Below, piece by piece: positions 10,602 through 20,516 of a stretch of DNA of 39,702 bases. The first letter of the stretch is position 1. Every line of letters begins with the position of its first letter. The position numbers and the translations under genes were made by a program. This stretch comes from Hysterium pulicare CBS 123377 (Eukaryota; Ascomycota; Dothideomycetes; Hysteriales; Hysteriaceae): assembly GCA_000467715.1 (NCBI GenBank), contig AJFK01001057.1:1-39702 (forward strand), written 5' to 3'. The notes below the pieces were generated by a model that did not search any database, was not told the DNA's origin, and worked only from the letters and a program-made list of their open reading frames with translations.

Positions 10602-11488
10602 GGTGATGAGATTGAAAGGGTTTTGAGAAACCTAATAGCTGGGTATCAAAGAATGGTTCCAAAGAAAAGCGACCGACCGGCGGAAAAGAATCGATAACGA
10701 GTGACAAGAGGAAAGATTGATGCACAGAAGTCAGAGCTCTGCAAGCATAGTCGACAGCATACATGCTTATATAAATCCCAGATATGATGCAGATGCTCCT
10801 GCGCCTATGGTCCAAATCTTGGGCTCGTCCGGCTACGTTTTCGATCTCGTAACTATTCCTGGGTCAAGGCACCAAGGCTCCTGGATAATGCCATATTAGA
10901 TTAACCAGGACGGGGTTTTTAGAAATCCATTTTATGCTGATATACTAGCAACTGAGTATCGATACAGATGTGGTGATATGCAAGCCTAAATAAATACTTG
11001 GCGTTGTATCATGAGTTTCATGTTACTGTTTCAACCAACCTCGCGACACCAAAAACCGCGGTGAAGACGGAGCACGGCATCATGCATCCAAGGACCTCGA
11101 AAAATATCCTTGACCTTTTATGCTCGCTTCTTCAACGGCGAATACTCACACAAAGGGACCTAAAATTGATCAAGCGTAGGTCCCTTCGGAAGACATAGGA
11201 AGTAGTTACATTCGTTGAAAGTATCGAAAACTCAACATCGAATACTGCGATCCTGCGGAGCTCACTCGATTTAAATGAAAAGACGAGGATGAATATATGC
11301 CCTCTAACTCTTCTCGGGTATAAGTTGTATGTCGTCTATAAATATTGACAATCCAACAGGTCCAGTTGTTAATGCAGGATTCCAGGAATTATTTACATAC
11401 CAAGGACCGACGCCTTGCAAACAACCGGTTTACGTTTGAGGTTGAATGTCGCACTTCTGCATTCACAGATTCTTCACCAGGGGTATCA
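10602..11488. other. Promoter of the secreted gene and 3' region of Arp10
   Basis: About 890 bases between the start of the secreted-protein gene and the stop of the Arp10 gene, both on the minus strand. Short ORFs overlap without any domain. Apart from the TATA box listed separately I see nothing. Confidence 0.5.
10768..10777 (-). promoter_or_regulatory. TATA box of the secreted-protein gene
   Basis: On the minus strand the sequence reads TTTATATAAG about 170 bases before the ATG at 10601. This fits a well-expressed fungal promoter with a leader of some 130 bases. Confidence 0.45.
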
Positions 11489-13177
11489 TTATGCCCAAAC
11501 ACCAAGTGTCCAGCTGCCTCTATCCCCAGCCCCAGGCCGGACTCCAGGGCCCATACTCTGTCGTTGGGGTGCAACACTAATTTCTTTCTCTTTATTTGCG
11601 CCCTGTAAACCATGCTGTAAGAACTTTTCGCGCTCGATCTCGACAATACCACGAATACGTAATTGTGTGACAAGTGAGGCTCCAACCCAGGCACCTAAAG
11701 TCTCGACGCCACGAATGACACCGCCAACGGTGCAAGCCGCTGGAGGGCCGGATCTCAGAGCGAGGTGGGTAAGCTTCGCAGTAATGGGATCTTCTTCTGG
11801 ATCTGCGAGGCCTGCAGACTGAGGCTCAGAAGGTGCATCAATGTCGGTTGACTCGGTAATCTTCGCTGTGTCGGATTGCCTCAGTTCATAATTGCGCCTT
11901 TTCTGGCGAAGTAGATGCTCATGTCTGTCTGCCGCTGATCCATAGGATCGAACCGGATCCCAACCTCGCTGCTGAACGAGTGCTTCGAGCTCGCTGAGAA
12001 GGCGGGTTTTAAGACCAGGTAGATTGGACACTCCGCCAGTAATGACAATGCGGGCCATGCAGAGTTTTCGGACGTCCATAGGAAGGGAAAGAAGAGCGCG
12101 ATACATTAGATGATGAAGAGGAAGCTCATGGTCGTCAAAATCGGTAAGAGGGGTTCCAGAAGCAATGAGGGTATTTTCAGCGGGCACAGCAAGGGAGGCG
12201 AAGGGAATAGACAATGCCACTGGTAGTGTAGACTGAGGAAGCGGTACAGATATTGAAGGTTCTTTAGTTTCGTCCGAGGCATCAACAAACTCATCCTCAT
12301 CGATAGAAGTCCTGCGCGAAGCAAAGGCTTTATTCTCATAGGATTTACACCAACCAACTCTACAAAGTACCTGTTCAGCTTCTTCAAAGCTGATTGTTCC
12401 CGAGGTCGCCCCGGACAATCCACCTTTGTTGAGTTGTTCGTTCAAAACATTGGCCATCTCTTCAGTCAAGAGCTTTCCAGCACGTATGCTTTTCCTCTGG
12501 CAGACCTCCCGGTATTCGCATATGCCGGTGACCGTGGTTTCAGACCATCCAATATCGACGACCAAAGCAGAACGTAATCCGGCAGCGACGCTAGAAAGGA
12601 TCGGCGAGGACATGAGCGTGATGCTTGGCGCTTGGAAGTTGCCAAACAGTACTGAAAGTATAGTCGATAAAAGTTGTCGGGGCATTAGAGGAGGCAGAGC
12701 TAGCAGCACTCGGCGTGGTTTTGGATCCAGCAGAAAGTATTTATTGTAAGCCTCCCGCATTGCTCTCTCAAATTTATCTTCAACAAGGCCCAGATCAAGA
12801 TGGGTGAGATCCATTCGATATAACTCGTAATCCTGCCCCCAGTCCTGCCGTCTCTTCCGTTTCCGTCTTCTCTGGGCATACTCTGGATCCCATTGCCGGT
12901 AGTCTCCCACGCGCCGTTGCTCCTCTGGCCCAAAGCCCAGAGTGCATCTCGGTGTGCTCTCTCCTGGAAACCCACCACGTAAGAATCTTGACCCTAATTC
13001 AAGCACAACATATTCTTCTTCAGTCCGAAAGCTCCCGCCAGGCGAGCCATATACAGAAGAGGTGGATCGTAAAAGAGGTGTTCGAGGGCTCTCGGGAGTT
13101 GCGGCCAGGTCCTGAAGTCGGGGAGCAGCTCTGGGGCGGCCTGACGAGACCTTGCGATCTGAAGTGGTAGTCGACAT
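11489..13177 (-). CDS. arp10: Actin-related protein 10 (dynactin pointed-end subunit)
   Basis: Intronless gene for 562 residues, an actin-fold protein. The first 50 residues are Ser/Pro/Arg-rich and disordered. The fold starts at YVVLELGSRFLRGGFPGES (phosphate-1-like loop). It continues through RRVLLALPPLMPRQLLS and ALVVDIGWSETTVTGICEYR (the second, nucleotide-binding region), and ends with RIVITGGVSNLPGLKTRLL (adenosine-binding region). Arp10 (Arp11 in animals, RO-7 in Neurospora) caps the pointed end of the Arp1 filament in dynactin and supports dynein-driven transport of nuclei and vesicles in hyphae. The family is divergent from actin, and the loss of strict actin motifs, the N-terminal extension and the internal acidic insertion fit Arp10 best. 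A distant chromatin Arp is the main alternative. It is divergent from NOP58, 439 bases apart. Confidence 0.75.
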   Translation of the reverse strand: MSTTTSDRKVSSGRPRAAPRLQDLAATPESPRTPLLRSTSSVYGSPGGSFRTEEEYVVLELGSRFLRGGFPGESTPRCTLGFGPEEQRRVGDYRQWDPEYAQRRRKRKRRQDWGQDYELYRMDLTHLDLGLVEDKFERAMREAYNKYFLLDPKPRRVLLALPPLMPRQLLSTILSVLFGNFQAPSITLMSSPILSSVAAGLRSALVVDIGWSETTVTGICEYREVCQRKSIRAGKLLTEEMANVLNEQLNKGGLSGATSGTISFEEAEQVLCRVGWCKSYENKAFASRRTSIDEDEFVDASDETKEPSISVPLPQSTLPVALSIPFASLAVPAENTLIASGTPLTDFDDHELPLHHLMYRALLSLPMDVRKLCMARIVITGGVSNLPGLKTRLLSELEALVQQRGWDPVRSYGSAADRHEHLLRQKRRNYELRQSDTAKITESTDIDAPSEPQSAGLADPEEDPITAKLTHLALRSGPPAACTVGGVIRGVETLGAWVGASLVTQLRIRGIVEIEREKFLQHGLQGANKEKEISVAPQRQSMGPGVRPGAGDRGSWTLGVWA

Positions 13178-13616
13178 GGAGCAGGATTAATGTGGATGAG
13201 ATGAGGGCGAAGGCTTTGACATTGCGAGGAAGCTAAGCTGCTAATCTAGAATCATTCCAAGTCGAAATCGGGCGGAAAGCCCTAAATGCTTGGTCGAATT
13301 CGTGCTGAGAGTGAATGATAAAATGATGCGGCAATCCCCGTGACTGCGGACCAGGGAGCGGGCCTACTAGCGTCTTGGCGTCTTCAACTTCGAAATTTTC
13401 TGGAGCTCTCCCACCGAAATTGTGAAATACTCGACGTATCCCACCCCTACACCCACGAGCTTGTACAGCAATCCCAAATCATATCGCTCTGTATTAGGCA
13501 ACACAGAGCTTCAATTGGGGATCCTTACCCACAGATTATCCTACGGTGTAGCTGGAGCAAGAGCTCTGCACAGCAAGAACCAGCCATCTTAACGAAGGCA
13601 CGACTCTACCAACACC
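13178..13616. promoter_or_regulatory. Shared divergent promoter region, Arp10 and NOP58
   Basis: The 439 bases between the Arp10 ATG (minus) and the NOP58 ATG (plus) must contain both promoters. No clear TATA box on either side. A 114-codon ORF runs through on the plus strand but overlaps the NOP58 first exon in another frame, so I read it as chance. Confidence 0.5.
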
Positions 13617-15598
13617 ATGACGCTTTTCATCTTATCCGAGACCAGGTACTACTCAGCCTCTATTTGGAAAACCCGCATCTCTAATATCATCATCATAGCG
13701 CGGGGTATGCGCTATTCAAAGCCAAAGATAAGAAACTTCTCAAACGTGATACCCTCGTCGACGATTTAGCTACTCCAGAGGGCGCCGCGAGCTCGTTGAA
13801 GCTCAAGAAATTCATCGTACGTCCTTCCAACCATATAGCAATGCGTAGATGGACTAACCGATTCCTTCGCGTAGAAATACGAAAATGCAGCAACCGCCTT
13901 AAACGAGACAGCAGCGTTGGTCGAGGGCAAAGTCTCACCAATGCTCACGAACCTGCTGAATGAAATCAAAGATGAAACCAAAGCATCGCTGGCAGTTGCA
14001 GATCCAAAGTTGGGCAATGCCATCACTAAAATACCAGGGCTCACCCTCAAGCCAATCTCCGACTCCACGACCTCTGAAGTCTACCGAGCTATTCGCTCCC
14101 ACATGACCTCTCTTATCCCTGGTTTACTCCCCTCCGATGTCAACACAATGGCTCTCGGTCTATCACACTCTTTGTCCCGTCATAAATTGAAGTTTTCACC
14201 CGATAAAGTCGACACCATGATCGTACAGGCTATTACGCTTTTGGATGATATGGACAAGGAGCTGAACACTTATGCGATGCGAGTTAAGGAATGGTATGGG
14301 TGGCACTTCCCAGAGCTTGCGAAGCTACTGAATGACAATCTTGCCTACGCTCGTGTTGTCATGACCATGGGCCATCGTACGAAGGCCTCAAGCGCAGATC
14401 TCTCAGTAAGCCACCTCTTCCACGATCCCCTTATCACGATAACTGCTAACTAGCCCAAGACCATTCTTCCTGAAGAAATCGAAACTGCTGTTAAAGCCGC
14501 TGCGGAAGTCTCCATGGGTACCGAAATCACTGACGAAGATTTGGACACCATACAGCATCTGGCCGACCAAGTCGTAGAACTCACCGATTACCGAGCGCAG
14601 CTCTCGGAGTACCTAACGTCACGAATGAATGCTATCGCACCCAATCTTACATCCCTAGTGGGCGAGCTTGTAGGCGCTCGCCTCATCGCTCATGCAGGAT
14701 CCTTGATGAACCTTGCGAAATCGCCAGGTTCTACAATCCAGATCCTTGGAGCAGAGAAGGCTTTATTCAGAGCTTTGAAGACCAAACATGATACCCCCAA
14801 ATACGGAGTAAGTCTCCATCGAAATCTTTTTGTTGCAGATGGGAACTAATTCACTCAAAGCTCATCTACCACGCATCCCTTATCGGCCAAGCAACAGGCA
14901 AGAACAAAGGCAAGGTAGCCCGCATGCTCGCCTCTCGATCCGCCCTCGGTATCAGAATCGATTCGCTGGCCGACTGGGGCGCTGACCGCGAAGGTACTGG
15001 TGCCGAACCTACAGAAGAAGAGAAATCCGCATGGGGCCGTGGCGCACGAGCACGCCTAGAACAGAGACTACGTGGACTAGAAGGCAAACCGATTAGAATG
15101 AAGGAAACGGGTATCCCCGCACCAATGCCAACAGGCGCGAAATGGGAGGTCAAGGAGGCTAGGAAATACAATCCTGACGCGGATGGATTAACGGGCGATG
15201 AGCCAGCTGCCAAGAGAGTCAAGGTGAATGGTACTCTCGCTAGTACGAGCAAGAAACCCATGATCCAGGAAGTGCCGGATGAAGACGAGTCGGAGGACGA
15301 AGAAGCATCGGAGTCGGAAGATGAGATGGACGTGGATAAGAAGAATAATGGCGAGTTAAGTAAGGCTGAGCGCAAAGCATTGAAGAAAGTCGAGAAAGAA
15401 GCGAAGGCTGCGAGAAAGGCTGAACGGGCAGCAAAGAGGGATGCTAAGGCTGCGAAGAAAGCAGCAAAGGAGGCAAAGAGCGCTGCCAAGGAGGGGAAGA
15501 AGAGCAAAGAAGCGGACAGCCTGGAAGGCAAGAAGAGGAAGCGAGACGATAATGTCGAGAAGTCGGAGAAAAAGAAGAAGAAGAAGAGCAAGGCGTAG
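13617..15598 (+). CDS. NOP58: Nucleolar protein Nop58 (box C/D snoRNP core)
   Basis: Five exons: 13617-13645, 13699-13816, 13875-14405, 14460-14807 and 14861-15598. The introns are about 53-58 nt with GTACTA, GTACGT, GTAAGC and GTAAGT donors. All phases close, giving 587 residues, the usual length. The product starts [16 protein letters not shown], very like known Nop58. The NOP domain signature [13 protein letters not shown] and the block [14 protein letters not shown] are intact. The C-terminus (about residue 450 on) is an acidic patch followed by a Lys/Glu/Ala-rich tail with KKE-type repeats, as in yeast Nop58. Nop58 pairs with Nop56, fibrillarin and Snu13 to guide 2'-O-methylation and pre-rRNA processing in the nucleolus. 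The fourth exon may start six bases earlier (AG at 14453), which would add Pro-Lys. The first coding exon is only 29 nt. Convergent with RPC9. Confidence 0.95.
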
Positions 15599-16026
15599 AG
15601 GTGTTGTGACGGACAATACGCGATCGCATGTGTTACGGAACGATTTCTTGTTGTCTCATGGTCAATCATCTCAATTCATGTCAAAAAGGCGGTGGAGTTG
15701 TTTGGAGTAATTTGGTTGTCTGTTTCTTCCATCTGTCGATGATCTTGCCTGACGTAGGGGCAATTGGAAAAGGGAGGACTGCATAAGTTTACATTCTCTG
15801 TGTATCTTTTTTCCCGCGCTCTGTTAGAGAACGCCGGCTGTTTACGTTTGTATGTGGGGTAGATATCTGACAGGTTGATAATACCCGCAATTGAAAAAGC
15901 ACCGTTCAAATGATACTCGGACGTGCCTTTGATGCGAAAAAGTCTTTTTACTTTACCACGATGCATATATATAGTCACAACTCCATAAAATGCCCGAGGA
16001 TCCCGAACGCCAACGAAAAAGTAGAA
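15599..16026. other. Convergent 3' region between NOP58 and RPC9
   Basis: Some 430 bases between two stops facing each other. It is expected to hold both 3' UTRs and polyadenylation sites. No coding signal. Confidence 0.5.
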
Positions 16027-16623
16027 TCACTTCCCAGCCCCATTCCCATCCACATCTACCTCCCCCGGCCCCTGCACCACCCGAAGAATATGCTCGAGCT
16101 GCTCTTCTGTGAATCTCGACCCACCCTCCTCAATCACCACTTCTAACTCCGCCTGATTCTTCGGTCGCAGGTTGTAGAGTTGCAGGTACTCTGCTTTCGT
16201 GAGCTTGTAATGCGGTTTCAGTTGGAGGAAGAGGGAGTTCGGGCCGGTATAGATGGATCCTGCGGTGTTGGAAGTTGCGGCGGTGGGGATAGGTTGCATG
16301 GGGTGAGTCAGGTAGGATAGGCCCTATAAGGGTGAGACGGCGGTTAGGTGGGTGTAATCAATCGGAATTGTGAGAAGTGGGGAGAAGAAGGAGGAAGGAG
16401 GGAGTAGGGCTGAGTTACATCTCGTAAGACTACTTTTAAACCTGCGGGTTTCTTCCTCGCGCGCCCCGTGCCATCTGTTCCGGTGTATTCGGCTTCTTGC
16501 TCTTGAAGGTGCCGCAGAACTTCGTGGTTGGAGAGGAGGGCGGATTGCGTCTCTATGATCTGGATAGTGGTCGGGTGAGAACTGTGCTGGGAATGGACGG
16601 AGAAGGTAGAGACGGACCTGCAT
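16027..16623 (-). CDS. rpc9: RNA polymerase III subunit RPC9 (Rpc17)
   Basis: Three exons: 16623-16618 (only ATG CAG), 16559-16419 and 16323-16027, with introns of 58 nt (GTCCGT...CCAG) and 95 nt (GTAACT...TATAG). The model gives 147 residues. The N-terminus reads MQIIETQSALLSNHEVLRHL, matching the start of the Rpc9/CRCP family. The C-terminal HRDC-like half has LTKAEYLQLYNLRPKNQAEL and then RFTEEQLEHIL. This is the most conserved part of the family (Rpb4-like in Pol II, RpoF in archaea). Rpc9 pairs with Rpc8 (Rpc25) as the Pol III stalk and helps recruit TFIIIB at tRNA and 5S genes. A Lys/Arg/Gly insertion follows the first helix. The two-codon first exon is unusual, but the match of MQ-IIETQSA to the family supports it. 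Confidence 0.85.
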
Positions 16624-19600
16624 CTTAAAGTTTGGTGGGTGAGAACTGCTGGTGGGGGTAAAGAGGGCTTAGTTCGAAGAGTGTACGGCTATTTGAAGGA
16701 CTTGGAATAGCTGTATTCGTTTTTATGTTAGATGATGCATCTGGCGTGGTCTTCCAAGATGGAAAGTAACAAATTGACATACTTGGGATTTGACGGTAAG
16801 AAAACGTAGGGAATTCAGAAACTGGTGATATACGAAATATAAGAAGAGGCAGAAAAGAATAAATTCAGTTGAAAGGTAGAATAGCTACTAAGATGGAATA
16901 AGAAACGGAGATCTAGGATTTAAAGCAACCCGATAACTTGTTCGAATACCTTTATACGCAGTACCCAGAGCAGAAGAGAAGCACTTATTAGATTCAACTC
17001 ACTGGTAAGTTTAAGAATAGCCTTAAGCGGATGCCATAGCATTCAACAGCCCATATAAAGTGATATTGAATTCAAGGCCGGGCAAACCCGACAATGATGT
17101 GGAAAGCCCAAAGAAAGCGAGTCGAACCTGGCAAAGTTTGGGCGCGATATCTCTTGGCATTTCTCCGGCAAAAGTATATGTAGCCCGCGACATCCCCTAC
17201 ACCCACACCCGGCCAAAACACGACCGTCTAGCATTCATCCAGACCTCAACGACCTCCATACTTCATTCAAGCCATGGCATCACATCCTATATTGTGTCAA
17301 CCTTTTCCTTCGCACCTTTCTTCCCAGGTGCTCCCCAGTTCATGCTGAGGAGGCGCGCCAGCTCCGAAAGCTCAGTGCTTAGCCGTCCAAGGTCTGGCCT
17401 GACATCTCCTAGCAAAGGCCTACCGCTCAACTAGAAGATTCTCCGCGCTCTCGAAAGCTAGACATGCTCTTCCACTATGTCCGCGTCTCGAACATCCTCC
17501 CTGCGTTGGTCAAATCTCGGGCGATCGTAATAAGCCTATAGCATGCAAATTTATATTCAACAATGTGCATGCATTTCCCCAAGAGCTGGAGCGGCACACA
17601 TACAATGTTATTTGCGGGCACCGGTCAACATCAGCGTCGCTGAATGCTTAAAGGGTCGTAGAAAAGAGACGCGTTGTGGCGGAGCAGAATAAATGGGGCG
17701 GAATAAAGTAGATCAAGTCATTTCTCTTTGTCCGAGGAGAGGTAGAAGCCGAAAATAGAGTGCTTAGGGTTCTTCTCATCTATTTAAAAGATGAATTAAA
17801 TTGGCGCGGCTATTCCTTTCGCCAGCGCCAAGTACAAACATGAAAAAGACTTGGCGGGTTCCTCACAATCAAGGCCCGATACTGCGATTGTACATGCCAC
17901 ACGTAGCGACGCGGAGAATACGGTGCCTCCAAGTCAGACGGCTTTTACGTTAGATTTTGAGCGGCAGCTCTTAAAAGCTTGGATGTCGGTTGAATATCTT
18001 CTCATGTCGATGATAGGTACGAACTCATTGGGCCCATCTTACCTGCGCTTACGAGACTGCAGGTGTTGTCAGCTATATGTCAGATATTCTACTCTCGGGG
18101 CTCTTTTCTGGTTCTAAGGGGGTCAATTCTCGCTTGCGGGCGCACATTCACGTAACCTTGGAACTATCCGTATCGCATGTCCCGGTTCGATGCTTCAAGT
18201 TCCTCGTCCTTCATAACTATTCGTTACAGAATCCCAACAGGAGACTAATTCGTTTAAGATTGATACTCCTTGCTATCATCTTCTCAGTAACCTCAGCTAT
18301 TGACTGACTTCCACGACATATTTCCTTACTTTTGAATCGTTTGTGAGACACAGTCTATGCACACTGGTATGAATTGTAAGAGAGGTCCACGAGTCTATAC
18401 TGATGAACATTCATCACGAGAACCTCCGCGACCCAAGTAGCAACGAAGATGGTGAACTCGGATTACTAGTAAACCCAACCGATACTTCCGCTAAGCGCGC
18501 CCAGGCATCCGTGCCGTACTCAAAAGATCGCGGTGCATTACAGACGTAGACATGATGTAAAGTTAAAAGATTCGTGCACCTCCATTTCCTTTTTCCTTAA
18601 ACGCCACTGAGGTGTTAGTGGTGTTTGGTTTAACCCAGGACCATGAACCTAAGGAATGTGTCTCTGAATGTACATCTATACTCTCTAACGCCGATCTAGA
18701 CTAATCTCTGCTATTCGCGAATGTCGACGAGAACATACAACTGTGATAACGAGCATAGCGTGTGTTGGTCCTCTTCCTGTACAAGGTCCAGGTTATGGGT
18801 GTGGTACAAATTTCCATCCCTGAAACGAAAATTGCCAGGGGGAAAGAGACTTTGCACCATTATTTCCCAACTGATGTCCCCAAATCTACAGTACTCGTGG
18901 TTGGCAAGTCTCGGATAGAGGGCAGTCTTGATAAGGGAGCCCAGTGTCAATCTTACAAATACGTAACCCGCTTCTTCAGAATTCCATCCTTTCCCCCAAA
19001 TGTCCTCGGACCCATCTCTTTTTCCCTTTCATATCACGCCTTCATCCAAACCCTTTTCCACTGCCTGGCTCCTTCTTTCCTCCGTTATCAGGCACCAGCA
19101 TCCTTCACGAATCTATTTCCAAAAGTAGTGATCGATCTACGGTTCTCACTCCGCTTCATTGCGACTATTTTACCTTATCCTATCCTTCTCATCCGATCGG
19201 CCCTTCCTATGCTCCATTCTCATGCTATGCGGCTTGTCGTTCGACTTTTATACGCCTCAAGTGCTGCTAGTGATGCAGCTTTTTTCCTCGTATATGCAGC
19301 CGAAACCCTTGCCGTCACCATTTCTCCATATCTCTCAACATCAGTCTCCCTCTCAATAGCGATGGAAGAGACGATGCTTCTTAGGCACAGAACTCCCAAT
19401 GGCTAAACTGTCTGAGTAATTCGCTCTTGCATCTACATCTGCTGCTTTGATCAAATACCATTAGCAGGTCTACTTTGTGATCGGAGTGACCCATTGACGG
19501 GGTCCCTTGATGACACAATTATTCCCTCAAACTATCCACTAATTCCATTTCCAAAGTAGATGGGTATTTCGGCAAGACTGTGCAGTCATGCATCTTCCAG

Positions 19601-20093
19601 CATTGCCTCTTCCGACTTCGGGTACGCCGAATATCGAATGACTGGCTGGCGTTCTACAATTTCATTTCAATTTGTGTAGACCTCTGATCAGCTGAACAAC
19701 GCCGGAGCGGCGAAAGCGATGAATGTGGCTAGGAACTATGATGAGGGTACTTAGGCTTGTGAACGGTGAACGTATCATGCAGCCGCGTATCACGTAGCGG
19801 GTCTTCTCGTACAGCGATAGGATGGATAGAATTAATTTTGTCACCCTAGGTGCGACACAGTTCTATGCAAGAGATTTAGCGGAATCTTTTCTTTCCGGAT
19901 GATAAGAGTTGTTGCACTGTGCCGCACTGCAGGTGGAGGTTAAAAACTACGAAGTCTACCGCAAAATCTACAACTCAACAAACATTTACTCGTTCATATC
20001 CTTTACAACGTTGAACTACGCACCGCCCCTAAAACGATCAGCATTTTCTTATACGCAGAACAATCTTCGTCAAACCGACACCGGCATCTCAAA
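16624..20093. other. 3.5-kb interval without a supported gene
   Basis: The left part (16624-17000) should contain the RPC9 promoter. At 17800-18020 on the plus strand a frame is open and looks protein-like (QTAFTLDFERQLLKAWMSV) but has no ATG, and it matches no family I know. At 18930-19210 the plus strand is strongly pyrimidine-rich, as in fungal promoters, followed by ATGs opening short ORFs of about 65 codons that I cannot support. The rest shows only short conflicting ORFs. Confidence 0.5.
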
Positions 20094-20102
20094 ATGCATT
20101 AA
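20094..20102 (+). promoter_or_regulatory. Minimal upstream ORF (ATG CAT TAA)
   Basis: A two-codon upstream ORF lies 54 bases before, and in the same frame as, the ATG of the Cys-rich mini-peptide. It sits in an A/C-rich stretch that resembles a fungal 5' leader. If the leader is transcribed, this uORF could reduce or gate translation of the peptide. Confidence 0.3.
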
Positions 20103-20156
20103 TCCATCAACCCTCCTGTCCTCTACGACACTGATTGTGGAGGTTGTGGCGGAGAA

Positions 20157-20269
20157 ATGTCCAAGCCTCGTCCAAAGTGTAACTGCTGCTCAAACTGCTG
20201 TGGATGTGTAAGTGTGCAACAAGACCGATAAATACTCTAAGGCATGACTAACATGATCTCATGAAGATG
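20157..20269 (+). CDS. Candidate Cys-rich, metallothionein-like mini-peptide
   Basis: From the ATG at 20157 (context GGAGAAATG) the frame reads MSKPRPKCNCCSNCCGC, six Cys in 17 residues. At 20208 there is a perfect donor, GTAAGT, then a branch site GACTAAC and an acceptor at 20266. This 59-nt intron would end the peptide at residue 18. An acceptor at 20277 would instead add about 15 residues. Unspliced, the frame gives 24 residues. The CxCC..CC.C spacing recalls copper or zinc metallothioneins, which in fungi can be about 25 residues. The in-frame sequence just upstream also reads as Cys/Gly-rich (DCGGCGGE) but is cut off by a TAA. I cannot tell a tiny real gene from a decayed one. Confidence 0.35.
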
Positions 20270-20516
20270 TGAAGCAGCAATGGAATCCAGCTGTTCAATG
20301 GGATATAGTTTGGACTGAAACATGATAAACTGACTTTTTGGAAGATGGAGATTACAGAGTCGCTCGTTTATGTTATGCATCAGTTCTCCTGGACAACTTC
20401 GCTCTTTTAGATGGCAATATAAAATCATGTTCACAAGTGCAAATTTTATTTGCCACGTCAAAGGTTTTGCTGTGAATTGATTCTGCACTTTTCAAATTCG
20501 CTGTTCTATACATCCT

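Noticed and set aside
10510-10815. 101-codon minus-strand ORF over the start of the secreted-protein gene
   Set aside because: It conflicts with the spliced model, which has a signal peptide, correct intron signals and a TATA box.
13340-13684. 114-codon plus-strand ORF between Arp10 and NOP58
   Set aside because: It overlaps the well-supported first exon of NOP58 in another frame and lies in the shared promoter.
14866-15669. Long minus-strand ORF (267 codons) opposite the NOP58 3' end
   Set aside because: It is the mirror of the Lys/Glu/Ala-rich tail of NOP58; the poly-Phe/Ser/Leu translation is typical of antisense shadows.
18796-18890. ATG followed by MGVVQISIPETKIARGKE, a weak resemblance to the N-terminus of PX-domain (Vam7-like) proteins
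   Set aside because: The likeness covers only about ten residues, the rest does not follow a PX domain, and the downstream frame is pyrimidine-rich non-coding-like sequence.
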